A DNA stretch of 64,000 bases from contig OY720102.1 of assembly GCA_963082875.1 (NCBI GenBank), positions 1,736,001 to 1,800,000 on the forward strand. The letters are read 5' to 3'. This DNA is from Corella eumyota (Eukaryota; Chordata; Ascidiacea; Phlebobranchia; Corellidae). Below are positions 10,548-22,800 of the stretch, in pieces; positions within the stretch are counted from its first letter, which is position 1; each line of letters starts with the position of its first letter. The translations under genes and the position numbers were made by a program. The notes beneath the pieces are model-generated. The model saw only the letters and a program-made list of their open reading frames with translations. It had not been told where the DNA came from and ran no database searches.

Positions 10548-13274
10548 TTAAAGTGTGGCAGATTTAATGTAGTTGGTAATACAAAAGCTTTGGTTAATCA
10601 GAAACGAAATATCTTGGCGGTTTTTCTCTTGTAAGGTTATAACCTCAGTCAGTAATTCTTCCACACTATTAAGTGTAGCTAAAACTTCAGCATGTTGCTT
10701 AAGGAAAAGTCCAAAACATGCTTGTACAAATTCAAAGTCCTTTTTGTCTACCATCGCTTTACAGGTAAATTCAATAAAAGCCTCTAGAAGTGACAAAGAG
10801 CCTCCCATTTCAAGGGAAAGTGATCTAATTTCTGAGTCCAATTTAGAAGGTCCCATTTCTTTCATTAAATCCAAGATTTTAGCAAAATTCTCTTTGCTAT
10901 CAATAAAGTTGGTTAACTCAAGACCTAAAGGTGTTAAAACATTTCCAAAGTCTGGTGTTACTAGTTTTGTTTGGTCATTTTCAGTCTTTTTATTTTCAAT
11001 CAATAGTTCTGGTGTTAAAGCAGCAATAGTTGGAAGAAAAAAAGGAACATTTTTAGGGACTTTTGGCGGCTCTTTTGGTTTATTCCTCTTCTTTATTTGG
11101 TCTAGTTCAAGCAAGTTTGCCCATCTTGAAATTGGCAATTTTGAAAATGTGATTAAATCGTTTTCAATCTGTTCAACCTCCTTGATTCGATCCACAGCAA
11201 TCATTTCATCACTTTCTTCCACAATTTCCTCCACAGAGTCCACATCAACATCTCCATCCTTGGTTTTTGGAAGTTCTGAAGCTTCCATAGGTTGATAATC
11301 CACAGGTAATGGACGTAGAGCGACATGACGATATAAAGTTTGATTCGTCCACAAATAAACACCCAGATCATCAACATGAGAAGTTGCCATTAAATCCCCG
11401 TTCGGAGAAAGAGCAAGACTTGTAACAGCGTTGTCCACCATAAAACAATCGACCAAACACGATGATGGTAGGTCCCATGTTTTTACTAAACAATCGTTGC
11501 CTGTGGTTACCAGCCATCGACCACTGTCACTCCAACAAACATCGTTAATGCGACTTTGATGGCCCGGAAATTTTCTTACAATTTTATATGTCTCAATATC
11601 AATAACCACAACTGAATAATTGTCAAGAACAACAGCAAGCATCCCACTGTTGCGATGCAGATTTAAACTTGCTGGTACACTGTCTAATGACAAAGTATGG
11701 AGCAATGTTTTTTCTTTAAACTTCCAGAATTTTATCATTATTTCAGAACCACTTGTAGCAATAACCTGGTTTAATGCATTAACTACAATACCAGTCACCC
11801 TTCGTGAATGTGCAAGCTCACCACCTAGTTTCTTATCAATGTAAGATCCTCTCCATATTCCAGATTGAATATTGTGCAAGTCGACATGGCCTGTGCTGTG
11901 ACCAGTTAGGCAGAAGTTGCCACATGAAGTCATTGCCACACTGCTTACATAATGGGCTTTTAAAGATCTTTTGCCCTTTCTTATATTCTCTTTGTTACTA
12001 AAAAAGCGCTCGTGGAAAATTGGATTAGAGCCCATTCTGCAACTCTGAATATCCCAAGTAGTGGCTACCTCATTCCGATGGTGATAAGCAATCAAATTAT
12101 CCCATTGTCCATCTCTAGCTGATTCTAAGCAAAAATCAACAACAGGTGGAAGTTTGTTGCTGTCAATTTTCTTTGATTTTTTCTTTGCTTGTTTCCTGTT
12201 CAAAGAAGCCTGTCCCATGTTCTTGTCCTTACTTCCATGGATAGTTGAGAATTGTCGAATGGTTGAGTCATTGCCTGCCGAGATAACAAGATCATTGCCA
12301 TAGAATTTAAGCTTACTAGGAGGAGCATGGTGTCCACATCTCTCACGTAGAAGAGTATAGTCTCCATCTTCTTTATCAATTGTCCACATTTTTAAAGAAT
12401 TGTCTGCAGCGTTAGACACAAGTGTAGATCGTCCAGCTAGAAAAGACAAAGCAGCAACACTTGCCGAATGTGCATTTTCAATCAGACCCACAAGACGCTT
12501 TTCATTTAAATTCCATAAACAAATATGACCTAATACAGTTCCAGTACACATTAGGCTTCCCTCCGTATGAAAACCAATTGAGGTCACAGGTCCATATTCT
12601 TGTTGTAGTTTCATTATCAAAGTGTTGCGCTTCAAGTGAATTAAAAATATTTTTCCAGATTCGCAACCAGCAGCAATGACATCAATCGCCGGAGTTTGTT
12701 CTAAAACCAAAACTGAATTATCTTCACATTGTGTAAACTCAAAAATCTGCTTGTTTTTAGATATATTCCAAAGCTGTAATTTGCCTTGTGTACTAGCAAA
12801 TAAAACCTTGTTAATATAAGTGCTTGGATGGCATAAAGCTGATATTTCAAACTGTGAATTATCAAACTGCAGTTCAAGATATTGTTCTTGAGTGTCAATA
12901 TGCCACACTCTCACATTACTGGTTTGGTCCACAGTTACTAAGTGTTCCCCAAATGGCAAAATAAGATGCACAGAGTATTTATGTCCCTCATAAACATATT
13001 TAACTTGTCTGTTATGTTGAAAAGCTTGAACGTTATTGCCAACACCAGTGTATACATAATATGGATCAGCAGCAATACATTCTATGTCAGCATTATGACT
13101 GTTACTGACTTGACATATACCAAGTTTTGAGTTGTAAGTATGAAAGAATTTTCCGATAGGGACAATAATGTAAAACTCCTTGTGGCGAGTATGATACCGT
13201 TTTACATGACCAATATGGGCTGAGTGTAAACCAAGAGCTTTAAATCCTTCAAATATTTTACCAGATTTTGACAT
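10548..13274 (-). CDS. WDR36: WD-repeat protein 36 / UTP21 small-subunit processome factor
   Basis: Nucleolar component of the UTP-B subcomplex of the small-subunit processome, needed for 18S rRNA maturation. The 908-aa product is close to the family's usual length. WD40 repeats cover about residues 30-640, with clear WD-type ends such as VRVWHID, LKMWTID and VKTWDLP. An acidic segment follows (about 675-700), then the Utp21-specific C-terminal domain beginning near LPISRWANLLELDQIKKR and running to the end. The coding region is one exon, although the vertebrate gene is intron-rich. The first Met (MSKSGKIFEGF) fits the family start. A long antisense frame at 10573-11295 is a shadow. Confidence 0.95.
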   Translation of the reverse strand: MSKSGKIFEGFKALGLHSAHIGHVKRYHTRHKEFYIIVPIGKFFHTYNSKLGICQVSNSHNADIECIAADPYYVYTGVGNNVQAFQHNRQVKYVYEGHKYSVHLILPFGEHLVTVDQTSNVRVWHIDTQEQYLELQFDNSQFEISALCHPSTYINKVLFASTQGKLQLWNISKNKQIFEFTQCEDNSVLVLEQTPAIDVIAAGCESGKIFLIHLKRNTLIMKLQQEYGPVTSIGFHTEGSLMCTGTVLGHICLWNLNEKRLVGLIENAHSASVAALSFLAGRSTLVSNAADNSLKMWTIDKEDGDYTLLRERCGHHAPPSKLKFYGNDLVISAGNDSTIRQFSTIHGSKDKNMGQASLNRKQAKKKSKKIDSNKLPPVVDFCLESARDGQWDNLIAYHHRNEVATTWDIQSCRMGSNPIFHERFFSNKENIRKGKRSLKAHYVSSVAMTSCGNFCLTGHSTGHVDLHNIQSGIWRGSYIDKKLGGELAHSRRVTGIVVNALNQVIATSGSEIMIKFWKFKEKTLLHTLSLDSVPASLNLHRNSGMLAVVLDNYSVVVIDIETYKIVRKFPGHQSRINDVCWSDSGRWLVTTGNDCLVKTWDLPSSCLVDCFMVDNAVTSLALSPNGDLMATSHVDDLGVYLWTNQTLYRHVALRPLPVDYQPMEASELPKTKDGDVDVDSVEEIVEESDEMIAVDRIKEVEQIENDLITFSKLPISRWANLLELDQIKKRNKPKEPPKVPKNVPFFLPTIAALTPELLIENKKTENDQTKLVTPDFGNVLTPLGLELTNFIDSKENFAKILDLMKEMGPSKLDSEIRSLSLEMGGSLSLLEAFIEFTCKAMVDKKDFEFVQACFGLFLKQHAEVLATLNSVEELLTEVITLQEKNRQDISFLINQSFCITNYIKSATL

Positions 13275-13963
13275 TTTATATTAGGTATAAATTAAGGTTT
13301 GTATATATCAAAATCTACTCTAAAAACAATATATATAGTTTAACATAAATACAACCGAACAATATCCAAGTTTGGCATAACTTAATTAGTTTTTATTGAT
13401 TTAATAAAAACTCAACGCTTGGTAATTTCTCTAAAAAAATTTCCGTAAACTTTCGTACCTTTTTCTGAAACTTGTCTGCCAGTCTTCTTCTAATTAAAAC
13501 CGTTTAGCTATTGTATAACTTATTAAAATGTAGTCAAGTGATATTACAGTATAATAGTATAATAGATATTTCTTACTGTTCTGTAAATACATTATATTTT
13601 TCTTTTGGTTTTTGCGTGATATCGGAATTTATTTTGTTATAATTTTGATAAACAAACCCACGTGTGAATTTGTTATATTATTTCTATGCTGGGTAAAGAC
13701 TTTTTTATGCTCGGTAATAAAGAGTCGTTACTTTTTTTGTTGCGAATAAAATTTATTAAATACAACACATAAATAAAAAATCACAATTTTAAAATAAAAA
13801 AACAAAATTAAAAATAAAAGTATGAAAACATAATTGCGAGAAAAGGGTGTAACGGAAAAATAGAGCAATAAAAACGAAAAAAATATTCACTACTTACGGT
13901 TAAAAAAATCAATATTGTCAATTAATTTATAATTAAAATGACATTTATAAGTATTCAGTTTTT
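13275..13963. other. WDR36 upstream region and HSP70 3' flank
   Basis: AT-rich, no gene seen. TTTATT at 13752 reads AATAAA on the minus strand and is a likely HSP70 polyadenylation signal. The WDR36 promoter should lie at about 13280-13550. Confidence 0.45.
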
Positions 13964-15856
13964 TTAATCAACTTCATCAATTACTGGACCATCTCTAGCC
14001 CCCCCTGATGGTCGTTGTTGCTGCCCAGTTGGGGCAGAACCAGAATGAAGTTTGCTCATAATTGGTTGACAAACTTTCTGCAATTCCTCTCGTTGGTAAT
14101 CTATTTCTTCCTTCTCAGCAATTTGGTTGTTATCCATCCATGCTTGAGTATGCTTACAGGCGTTGATGACCGTATCTTTGTCGTCAGCTGATAGCTTCGT
14201 TTCTGTAGTTTCAACAGCGTTTTTGCAGCCGTATAAATAACTCTCAAGTTGGTTCTTTGCTTTTAGGCGCTCAACTTGTTTATTATCTTCATCCTTGTAT
14301 TTCTCAGCATCCGACAACATTCGATCGATCTCGGCTTTACTGAGTCGTCCTTTACTGATTGTGATCTGGTTTGATTTACCAGTGCTTTCATCTTTGGCTG
14401 AGACTTGTAGGATTCCATTTGCATCGACGTCAAATGAGACACGAATTTTGGGGACTCCTCTTGGTGCTGGTGCGATTCCAGTTAGATTAAATGTACCAAG
14501 AAGGTTGTTGTCTTTGGTAAGTGGACGTTCACCTTCATACACTTGGATTGTAACTGCTGGTTGGTTGTCAGCATATGTAGTAAAGACTTCAGAAGAGTTA
14601 TGAGGAATCTTTGTATTTCTTTCAACAATTTTCGACATCACATTCCCTGCCGTTTCAATGCCAAGAGATAAGGGAGCAACATCAACCAACAGAACATCTT
14701 TTACGTCTGAGTTTCCTGTCAGAACAGCAGCTTGAATTGCTGCACCATAAGCCACTGCTTCGTCAGGGTTAATCGATTTGCTGAGCGTTTTTCCGTTAAA
14801 GAAATCGCTTAGTAACTTCTGAACTTTTGGGATCCGTGTCGACCCTCCAACTAACACAACTTCATCGATTGACGATTTATCAAGCTTAGCATCACGAAGA
14901 GCTTTCTCTACGGGCACGAGACATCCTCGGAAGAGATCAGCGCACAACTCATCAAATCGGGCCCGAGTTATTCTGCTGTAAAAGTCAATTCCCTCGAAAA
15001 GTGAATCGATTTCGATTGTTGCCTCTGTAGATGCAGATAAAGCTCGTTTCGCTCGTTCGCAAGCAGTTCTCAATCTTCGAATAGCTTTGTTATTTTTCGA
15101 GATATCTTTGCGGTGTTTTCGTTTAAATTCCTCCATGAAATGACTAACCATTCTATTATCAAAATCTTCTCCACCCAAATGAGTATCTCCGGCTGTTGAG
15201 TTAACTTCAAAAAGTGATCCTTCGTCGATTGTAAGGACAGAAACATCAAAAGTACCACCACCGAGATCGAATATCAAGACCTTCTTTTCACCACTTAAGT
15301 TTTTATCAAGTCCGTAAGCCAATGCGGCAGCAGTTGGTTCATTTACAATTCTAAGAACTTTAAGTCCAGCAATTATTCCGGCATCAGTTGTAGCTTGACG
15401 TTGTGAGTCATTAAAGTAGGCTGGAACAGTAACGACTGCTTCCTTTACAGTTTCTCCGAGATAGGCTTCTGCTGTTTCTTTCATTTTTGTTAACACCATA
15501 GCGCTGATTTCTTCAGGTGAAAAGACCCTCTGTTCGCCCTGGTATTCGACTTGTAACTTCGGTTTTCCAGCCTTGTTAAGCACAGTAAACGGCCAATGCT
15601 TAATATCACTTTGAACATTTTTATCATCGAATTTTCGTCCAATTAACCGCTTTGCATCAAAGATCGTATTCTCCGAATTCCTGGCGACTTGGTTCTTAGC
15701 TCCCTCTCCAATAAGCCTTTCAGTTTCTGTGAATCCAACATAACTTGGCGTTGTCCTATTTCCTTGATCGTTTGCTATTATCTCAACTTTTCCATCTATA
15801 AATGCTCCAACGCATGAATAAGTAGTTCCAAGATCAATTCCGATTGCTGTAGGCAT
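13964..15856 (-). CDS. HSP70: Cytosolic 70-kDa heat-shock chaperone, inducible type
   Basis: ATP-driven chaperone of the cytosol and nucleus. The 630-aa product has the three actin-like ATPase signatures: [12 protein letters not shown] near residue 5, [14 protein letters not shown] near 195, and [14 protein letters not shown] near 335. A linker [16 protein letters not shown] leads to the substrate-binding domain and helical lid. The C-terminus is IDEVD; the consensus for cytosolic Hsp70 is EEVD, which docks TPR co-chaperones, so the first Glu is replaced by Asp here. The gene is intronless, as stress-inducible HSP70 genes usually are, and heat-shock elements and a TATA box lie upstream. The lid tail is shorter and less Gly/Pro rich than in human HSPA1A. 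Confidence 0.96.
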   Translation of the reverse strand: MPTAIGIDLGTTYSCVGAFIDGKVEIIANDQGNRTTPSYVGFTETERLIGEGAKNQVARNSENTIFDAKRLIGRKFDDKNVQSDIKHWPFTVLNKAGKPKLQVEYQGEQRVFSPEEISAMVLTKMKETAEAYLGETVKEAVVTVPAYFNDSQRQATTDAGIIAGLKVLRIVNEPTAAALAYGLDKNLSGEKKVLIFDLGGGTFDVSVLTIDEGSLFEVNSTAGDTHLGGEDFDNRMVSHFMEEFKRKHRKDISKNNKAIRRLRTACERAKRALSASTEATIEIDSLFEGIDFYSRITRARFDELCADLFRGCLVPVEKALRDAKLDKSSIDEVVLVGGSTRIPKVQKLLSDFFNGKTLSKSINPDEAVAYGAAIQAAVLTGNSDVKDVLLVDVAPLSLGIETAGNVMSKIVERNTKIPHNSSEVFTTYADNQPAVTIQVYEGERPLTKDNNLLGTFNLTGIAPAPRGVPKIRVSFDVDANGILQVSAKDESTGKSNQITISKGRLSKAEIDRMLSDAEKYKDEDNKQVERLKAKNQLESYLYGCKNAVETTETKLSADDKDTVINACKHTQAWMDNNQIAEKEEIDYQREELQKVCQPIMSKLHSGSAPTGQQQRPSGGARDGPVIDEVD

Positions 15857-16423
15857 GTTGTTTTCTGTAATTCTTCTTCAACAATATAAACTTCTCAAAA
15901 ATATTTTTTCTTTTCGTTTTTAGTCGTTTGACTAGTAATATTTTATTATTTTGTATAATGATGTTCTGTCGATTATGCATGGTTATATACAAGAAGAGAA
16001 CACTCTAGCAATTTCTCGTTAATTTTAAACGTTTTTCTTGAGATCTAGTGTTCTACAAAGTGCTACTTAAATAGCGAAAGCGCGAGTAGCTACCAGAACA
16101 GTCTAGAACTCGCGCTATTTTTAGCCTGCTTTGACGTCATATTTCCAGATGTTTCCAAAACCCAAAATTTTATGAATCAAGAATTGTAACTTAAAAAAAC
16201 TAATACCTATTGTTATTATTTAAAAACGTCCATTTAAACTATTTTAATTTTGTTTTACAAAAAAAGTTAGTTTTAAACATGTTAAGGCATCTTATTAGTC
16301 AAACTAAAATGCAAAATTTAAAACTCAACGGCAACACTGTATTGACAAAATAATCAGGGACTTTCCCTAAAAATACCACGCGCTTAGTTTTTTTTAATAA
16401 TAATAACAATTTTAAAACCAAAA
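15857..16423. other. Divergent HSP70/PDCD2 intergenic region
   Basis: No gene seen besides the HSP70 promoter elements described separately. The part nearest PDCD2 (16200-16423) is AT-rich and must contain that gene's promoter. No clear TATA box was found for PDCD2. Confidence 0.45.
15983..16109 (-). promoter_or_regulatory. HSP70 promoter: TATA box and heat-shock elements
   Basis: Minus-strand TATATAA is at 15983-15989, about 130 bp before the ATG. Immediately upstream, 15997-16016 reads AGAAC ACTCT AGCAA TTTCT, four alternating nGAAn/nTTCn units, two perfect and two with one mismatch each. A second element at 16095-16109, AGAAC AGTCT AGAAC, has two perfect units and one with a mismatch. This arrangement supports binding by trimeric HSF1 and heat induction. 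Transcription start is inferred near 15955-15960. Confidence 0.65.
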
Positions 16424-18354
16424 ATGGCAGAAAACAGCGTGGATTTAGGCTTCATAGAATCCCCAGAGAACGAATGGAGACTTAAAAGTTGTTATTTCCC
16501 CAGTAAAGTTGGTGGTAAACCTGCTTGGTTAAGTCTACAACACCTTCCGAATGTTGACGACTTAAAATGTGAAATTTGTTCAAGACAAACTTGTTTTTTG
16601 ATGCAAGTTTATGCCCCAAATAATAATTATGATCATGCTTTTCACAGGTAAATGTTAGATAAGCATCTTGGGTGCCTGTGGTTGGTGTAACATATAACAA
16701 ACTTTTTAATTGGTTCAAGTTAAAGCATGATATTATCTTTTGCTTTTGTCAATAACAGTAATTGTACAAATTGTTCAGTATTTCCACTCTGGGTTTTTAT
16801 AATGACAATATTAAACATAATTCCTAAATTGGTAATATTACTTTGAACTTTTCCTTACAGAACTGTGTTTGTGTTTTGTTGCAAAACGCCTTCATGTTAT
16901 AAGGAGAACAAATGTTTTAAAATATTTCGATGTCATCTTCCAAAAGAAAATCAATTTTATTCAAGTGAACCTCCAGATTATGACTCCCCTGAAGCTGCCA
17001 AGTATGCTGTTAATTTACAATAACATTGCTCACATAAAAATGGCATTAAAAACAAAGTAATAGCCCAATCAATGTTGTGGTCTTGCATCAATATAATTTT
17101 ATTAAATGACTAATTAATTTTATTGTTAATTTTTTTTTTATTTTAGTTCAATTTTCAAGCAGCTAAAAGTATGTGAAGTTTGTGGTTGTGCGGGATCAAA
17201 AGTTTGTTCCAGATGTAAATGTGTATATTATTGTTGTAAAGAGCATCAAATGTTACATTGGCGCATACACAAAAAACTTTGTATCCAAAATGAAACAGCT
17301 GACAAGGAGGAGAAAAGTCTAGATTTTTTATTTCCTGGTAAGCTATGTATGTCTATTTTAGTCCTATAGAAACATATTACTATCTGTGTATAGACAATGC
17401 TAAAAAACTGTATTATCTTAAAAAACCACCACCTAATTAGTTATTTTAAATCACAGAAAATGAACTAGTCATAGAACCAGAAGAGTTGTCAAATAAAAGT
17501 GATGATGATGAAGAAGAAACCACTGACATTATAGAAACTAAGAAAACAACGGAAACACTGGATGTGAAGTTAAATGAAAAGGAGTTGGAGGAGTTTGCAA
17601 ACAAAGACGAAGACAAACAATTCTCTTTATTCCAGAAGATAATTTCAAGTGAACCAGAACAGGTTTTTATTTAATTTAGATTGTCCACCCATATACATTT
17701 GAATAAGTTTTCCAAAAGCAATTATTTTTTAACTCTAAAGTTAGTTTTAAAAATCTTTAAACCAAAGACCCAGTATATTTATTCTTTAATGCTTACCTGT
17801 TTCTAATGGTTTTTACTGTTTATCATATTGCAACCAATGAAAATAATATTACCTAAAATCTCATGTTGGAACTTTAATATAATTTACTTCAAAACAGCAC
17901 TTCTATAAGACTTTCTTAAATTATTGTTATGTAGGTTGTTAGGTATGATCGCGATGGAAAACCATTATGGTGTTCTGACAAAGAAAAACCTCAAGAAAAT
18001 GATATTCCAGCTTGTTCATGTGGAGCAAAAAGAAATTTTGAATTTCAGGTAAATTGTTAGACTAAAACAGTTGCTAAAAAAATAACTACTTAAAATATTA
18101 AACATATGTTATCTAACTTTTTAGTCTTTAAAATCATAGTACAATACCATCCAGAATTAATATATATCAAAACATAAATTCTTTACATTTAGATAATGCC
18201 CCAACTATTAAGTCATTTAAATGTAGACAACAGTGTACAAGGGGCAACCATAGACTGGGGGGTTGTGGCAATTTATACTTGTTCTAATGAATGTTCCACT
18301 TCAACTTATATCAAAGAGTTTGCCTGGAAACAAAATATTGCTCAAACAAAATAA
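16424..18354 (+). CDS. PDCD2: Programmed cell death protein 2
   Basis: In vertebrates and flies PDCD2 acts as a chaperone for ribosomal protein uS5 and supports 40S biogenesis. Six exons (16424-16647, 16861-17001, 17147-17337, 17457-17662, 17935-18048, 18193-18354) give 345 codons, against 344 in human. An N-terminal PDCD2 block (WRLKSCYFPSKVGGKPAWL, CEICSRQTCFLMQVYAP) leads to a MYND zinc finger with paired Cys (about CEVCGCAGSKVCSRCK, YYCCKEHQ, H, C), an acidic linker in exon 4, and the C-terminal PDCD2 domain (PACSCGAKRNFEFQIMPQLL). The exon 4 donor is the weak GTTTTT, but it is the only site that keeps the conserved EPEQ-VVRY join in phase. Confidence 0.95.
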
Positions 18355-19819
18355 ATTTAAAATTAAAAGGTTGTTTTCTTGCAGTGATTTGAAAGAGTAA
18401 ATTATAGACTTACAGCCAGGCAAAAATGCATAACTTAACTAAATATGTAACTCAAAAACTGTTGACACATCTCTAATTTTTGATTAACATTATTTAACAC
18501 TGTTAATAAAACCAGTCAATAGCACGTTGTTCAAGCAGGATTTTAATATGGTCACAACTTTTTTAGGCCTATGAATCAGACATATGTATAAAGATATTCT
18601 TCACCAATCTCCATTATATATAGTTTGTTAATAAATCACACATGAACTTCATTTTCAGCGATTTTGTTATTGCTTTCTGTTAAAAAACACGCGCGCAATT
18701 AGTTGACGAAAATTTACACAGGGTATTATTCTGTTTACCTTTAAAACAAATTACAAATACTATCAAGTAAACAGCCCCCTGTTGTATAACTATGTATAGG
18801 AACAATTAAAGAAAACCAGCTTTAATTAGAAGAAATTGTAAACACAGTTTTAACAAATATTTTGGTGAACAGTAAATAATGAAAACTTAATGCAGATACA
18901 ACTAAAAATAAGAGTATTACCATGTCAATAATCATTCCCAAATAAACCGCATTAATTAGGTGTTTTTTATACTAGTTTAGTGTTACAACATGCTTACACA
19001 ATTTAAGTTTTATAAGTTATTATCCACTTGATAAATATGAATAAATAAAGGTACCGATTACATTGAAAAAATGACTTTATACTTTAATAAAGAAAATAAT
19101 ATATCTTGAATAAGAAACAGAAAAATGATCCATTTAAAATAATACTTTACAGCATTTGTCCTTGGATTTCATTTTAACCTTATTTATAATTCATTGCACA
19201 AACTAGATACTGATTAAGGCACTTAAAATGAAACCGATACCAAGTTCATTATAAACAGTTATGCAAGCTTTTCACCTACTGCGAAAGCAAATTTCAATAG
19301 GTCATTTATAAAGCAAATATTTAAATATTAAAAACTGTGATAAATTCTTAAAACTAAGAAGTAATATTGGCATCAACAAATTATAAAAGATGAAGTATAA
19401 CGCCAAAGAAAAACTTATAATTTCATCACAGTACGCTACAACTATAACGCTTTTTTATTTACAAACAGCTTAAGTTCATAAAGAAATAGCCTAATGGCTA
19501 ATTTTCAGTTTAGGTTGAAAGCATAAGACTTTGATATAATTTTAATTTAAATTAGGACATTTTCTATAATGTTATAACTAGTGATCAATTTAAATTACTT
19601 TTGAGGGTTGTTAAAATTTCCCAATTGTCATAATTCGGGTTTAAAACTGTTGATTGTAAACTTTCTAAACTCACAATTTAAGAAACTTTAAAAATAAATA
19701 AATTCAATCTCGCCTGCTATTCCCCCAATTATCTGAGAATCATTTGAAGAGTGGGGTGCAGTTGTGACACAATTGTGGTGCAATCTAAGTGCCATGCTGC
19801 ATGATTTAAGTGGCTAGTG
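18355..19819. other. Convergent 3' flanks of PDCD2 and WDR20
   Basis: About 1.5 kb of AT-rich DNA without a supported gene. It should hold the PDCD2 3' UTR and the long WDR20 3' UTR. A less AT-rich patch at 19705-19819 leads directly into the WDR20 stop codon. Confidence 0.5.
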
Positions 19820-22800
19820 TCACACCACAGTGCTACTTGTGGTTACATTCCCTGTTGTTGATTGGTTGGGGCCAGGTCTTGCGGTCTGCTCATGAGAAAA
19901 CTAAACAAAATTTTAATTTAAAAAACTAACACAACAAAAACTCACAAAGGACTAAAAATAACCAAACAAAACTATTTCATTGAGTATTATTAAAACATAA
20001 CAATATCTAAATATAGAACAACCCTTCTTATAATAAAACTAAGACTATAGAAAGTCATCTTAACTATTAACTAAATGTATAGGCCAACAAACATATGATA
20101 ATGATAAAATTTTAAATTAATTCAATTTAACATTCTAATAAAACTGATTACATGAGGTCCTTGGTTCGATCTTCACTGCTCTCATGGTGAAGCGCCTTTG
20201 CGTAAGGTGCTATTAATGGTATAAACACCTACTGCCCCAACACTTAATCAGCAGCTTAATTATCAGGCAATTATAATCTATAATATCTCAAACTGCCATA
20301 GGTTGGGGTGACTGATGGTATATATATTAACTTACATTAGGTCTTTTCCAAAGTTGAATATATCCATCTTGTCCGGTCGTTATCATACAATCTGCTAAGA
20401 AATCCAAGCAAGTCATTCTACCTTGTGAGATCTTCTTACAAACCAATGGCTCGAGGACAGTTGTTTCATTTAAGCGAGGACATAAAATTGTACCAAAAGT
20501 TTTCGGGATCTAAAATTAATTTTTTTTTAAATGTTAGAGTCAGAAAAATCTGCAAAAATCAATTTACTTTTAATTTTATAAATGTATCAAGTGTTTAAAT
20601 CCAAAAATTCCGTTAATTTTCCAAATAGATAAAATCCAAATAGATAAAAATAAATAGATAAAAAAGCTTATGCATAACAGTTTTTTTACCAAAATTTAAA
20701 AAAAACCTTGTTAATTTAAAAACCTTGTTAAATATTTTCAAAAAAGGCTAAAAATAGTTTTTTTATCACTTAGGTAAAGACTAACATTTAATGGTAGAGG
20801 ATTAAAGATTATCAGAAAAATCAATAAAATTATCGAACCTAATCTCTAGTTAAATAAACCAGGACATTTAAATTTTTAACACTTAGTTGCTGAAGTACCA
20901 AAAATAGCAAAACCAAACTTTCCCAAAACTATTTTGTTTATGTTACTCATCTAGTTTACACAGCTCTAAATAACTTTAAAGTTTAATGTTTATCTTATGA
21001 TCTTATCTTAATCCCTTTTTTATTGACTATTCTTTAACAAACTGGGGGGTGACAAAACATATTAAACTTAGTGGCAAATGTATGTTCAACTAAAAAGCCT
21101 TTAGAATAAAATAAACTGCCATTTATGGTGCACAACCTATCATAGGCATACTTGAAGAGCTATGATCATACTATGATAATTAAAATGCAACCCATAGGGT
21201 GGGGAACTAAATAGAATGACAAATTATTTAAAAATAGTTTGGTTTAGCAATATTTTAAAGTTCTTACTATTTGTTGCGAGTGTTTTTTGGTGTGGAATCC
21301 ATATTTCGAGGTTGATTTTCCGTTCTGGTGGGAAGGAGTTTTCAGCCCAAAATGAGGAAGACTTAAATTTCGTTTGTGTTCTTTAACGTCTTTGTTACCA
21401 TGGTTATGAGTCCCTATTGTCGCAAACTTACTTAAAGATGTCGACAGGCCATTGTTACCTTCATGCTTGGATGATTTTGCATCCTTATGCGGTGAAGTGG
21501 AACTGTTTACGGAGCGGGGAATACTGTTGCTATAGACAACAAGTTTATTGTCATGGTAATAATTTTTGTCAGGAATATTTCCTTGCTCCACCGAGTGTCC
21601 GTTACCGGGGTGGAAACTCGGCCCGTTACATTTAACAAGTTCTCCATGCTCAAACCCGCCACCGAGTGGATAGTTTTCAGACATGGGAGTGCCGCGTACC
21701 GAACCGATTCGCTTTTTCCGTGAAAAAAATAAAGTGTTTTCATCAATTTCCCATAAGCAGAGTTGAGCATCTTGTCCAACTGAGCCAAAACGGTAACAAA
21801 TTGATGGCGTGGCTCCTTCTGTACCTATACTTAACCTCGAAAACTTTGAAATATTGCTATAAGTTCGCAAGCGTCGGATCGCATGCATAGCATTAAGTCC
21901 TACCTCACCATTACACTGTACACTACTCGCATCATTATTTAAAGATTTGTTAACATGTGATGAGTCTGCGCTTGAATGTGCAGGTGGTTTATCACTTGAG
22001 TTATTGTTCACTGAATCGTCGCACGATTTCACTGATTTTGTCTCACAAAACTGATCAGAAACGCTAGAAATTCCGTAAAATTTTTTCATGTCGACATCTG
22101 ATGGAATTGTGCAACAAAATGGATCAAAAGAAACGTCGCTGATCCATGATTTATGTCCATGACCTCTGGCAATTACACATTTCTCTGTAAACGACCAGAC
22201 TGTCACTAAATCATCCTCACCCCCTGTGACAATATACCGACCATCGGGGCTCCAACAACATGTTAATATTCCACCAAAATAACCCTTCATACACCCATAA
22301 GGTTCAAATGTATTCAAGTCTAAGATGTGTAGGTATCCACTCTGGAAAAACAATCATTAATTTTAAGTTCCAAGTTTCTAAAATTATTGTAACTATAACA
22401 ACTAAAAAATATACACAATAAAGTCTTTAAACCTGTGTTACTATGGCGATTAAGCGACCACAAGGAGAATAAGCGAAGTGATGCACTGCTGAACCATCAG
22501 GCTCAAAAACCCATTTAAATAGAGGATTCTTTGACGTTGTGTTCGTTCCGTTTGAGGCTGTTGTGAGACTAGCTTTATTTTTTACTGTGAAGATGGAGAA
22601 ACCTTCACCGCTCTTGATAGGCTGTGATGTCATAATAACAATTGTTAAAACGTAATTAAAAGAGTAACAATAAATAAGACATCGAGTAAAAAAACAGATT
22701 TTTCAATCTAATCATTTTTTTTTTAAATTTAAATTATATAGACTATATATATCTTAATTAATTTAAGTTTGGTTTCGTTTATTTGACACAATAATTAAAT

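Noticed and set aside
10573-11295. A 240-codon plus-strand open frame
   Set aside because: It is antisense to the WDR36 C-terminal domain, whose coding frame is clearly conserved; the antisense product resembles nothing and is explained by codon composition.
14295-14603. A plus-strand frame of 102 codons inside HSP70
   Set aside because: It is a shadow of the conserved HSP70 frame on the other strand, a well-known artefact of this gene family.
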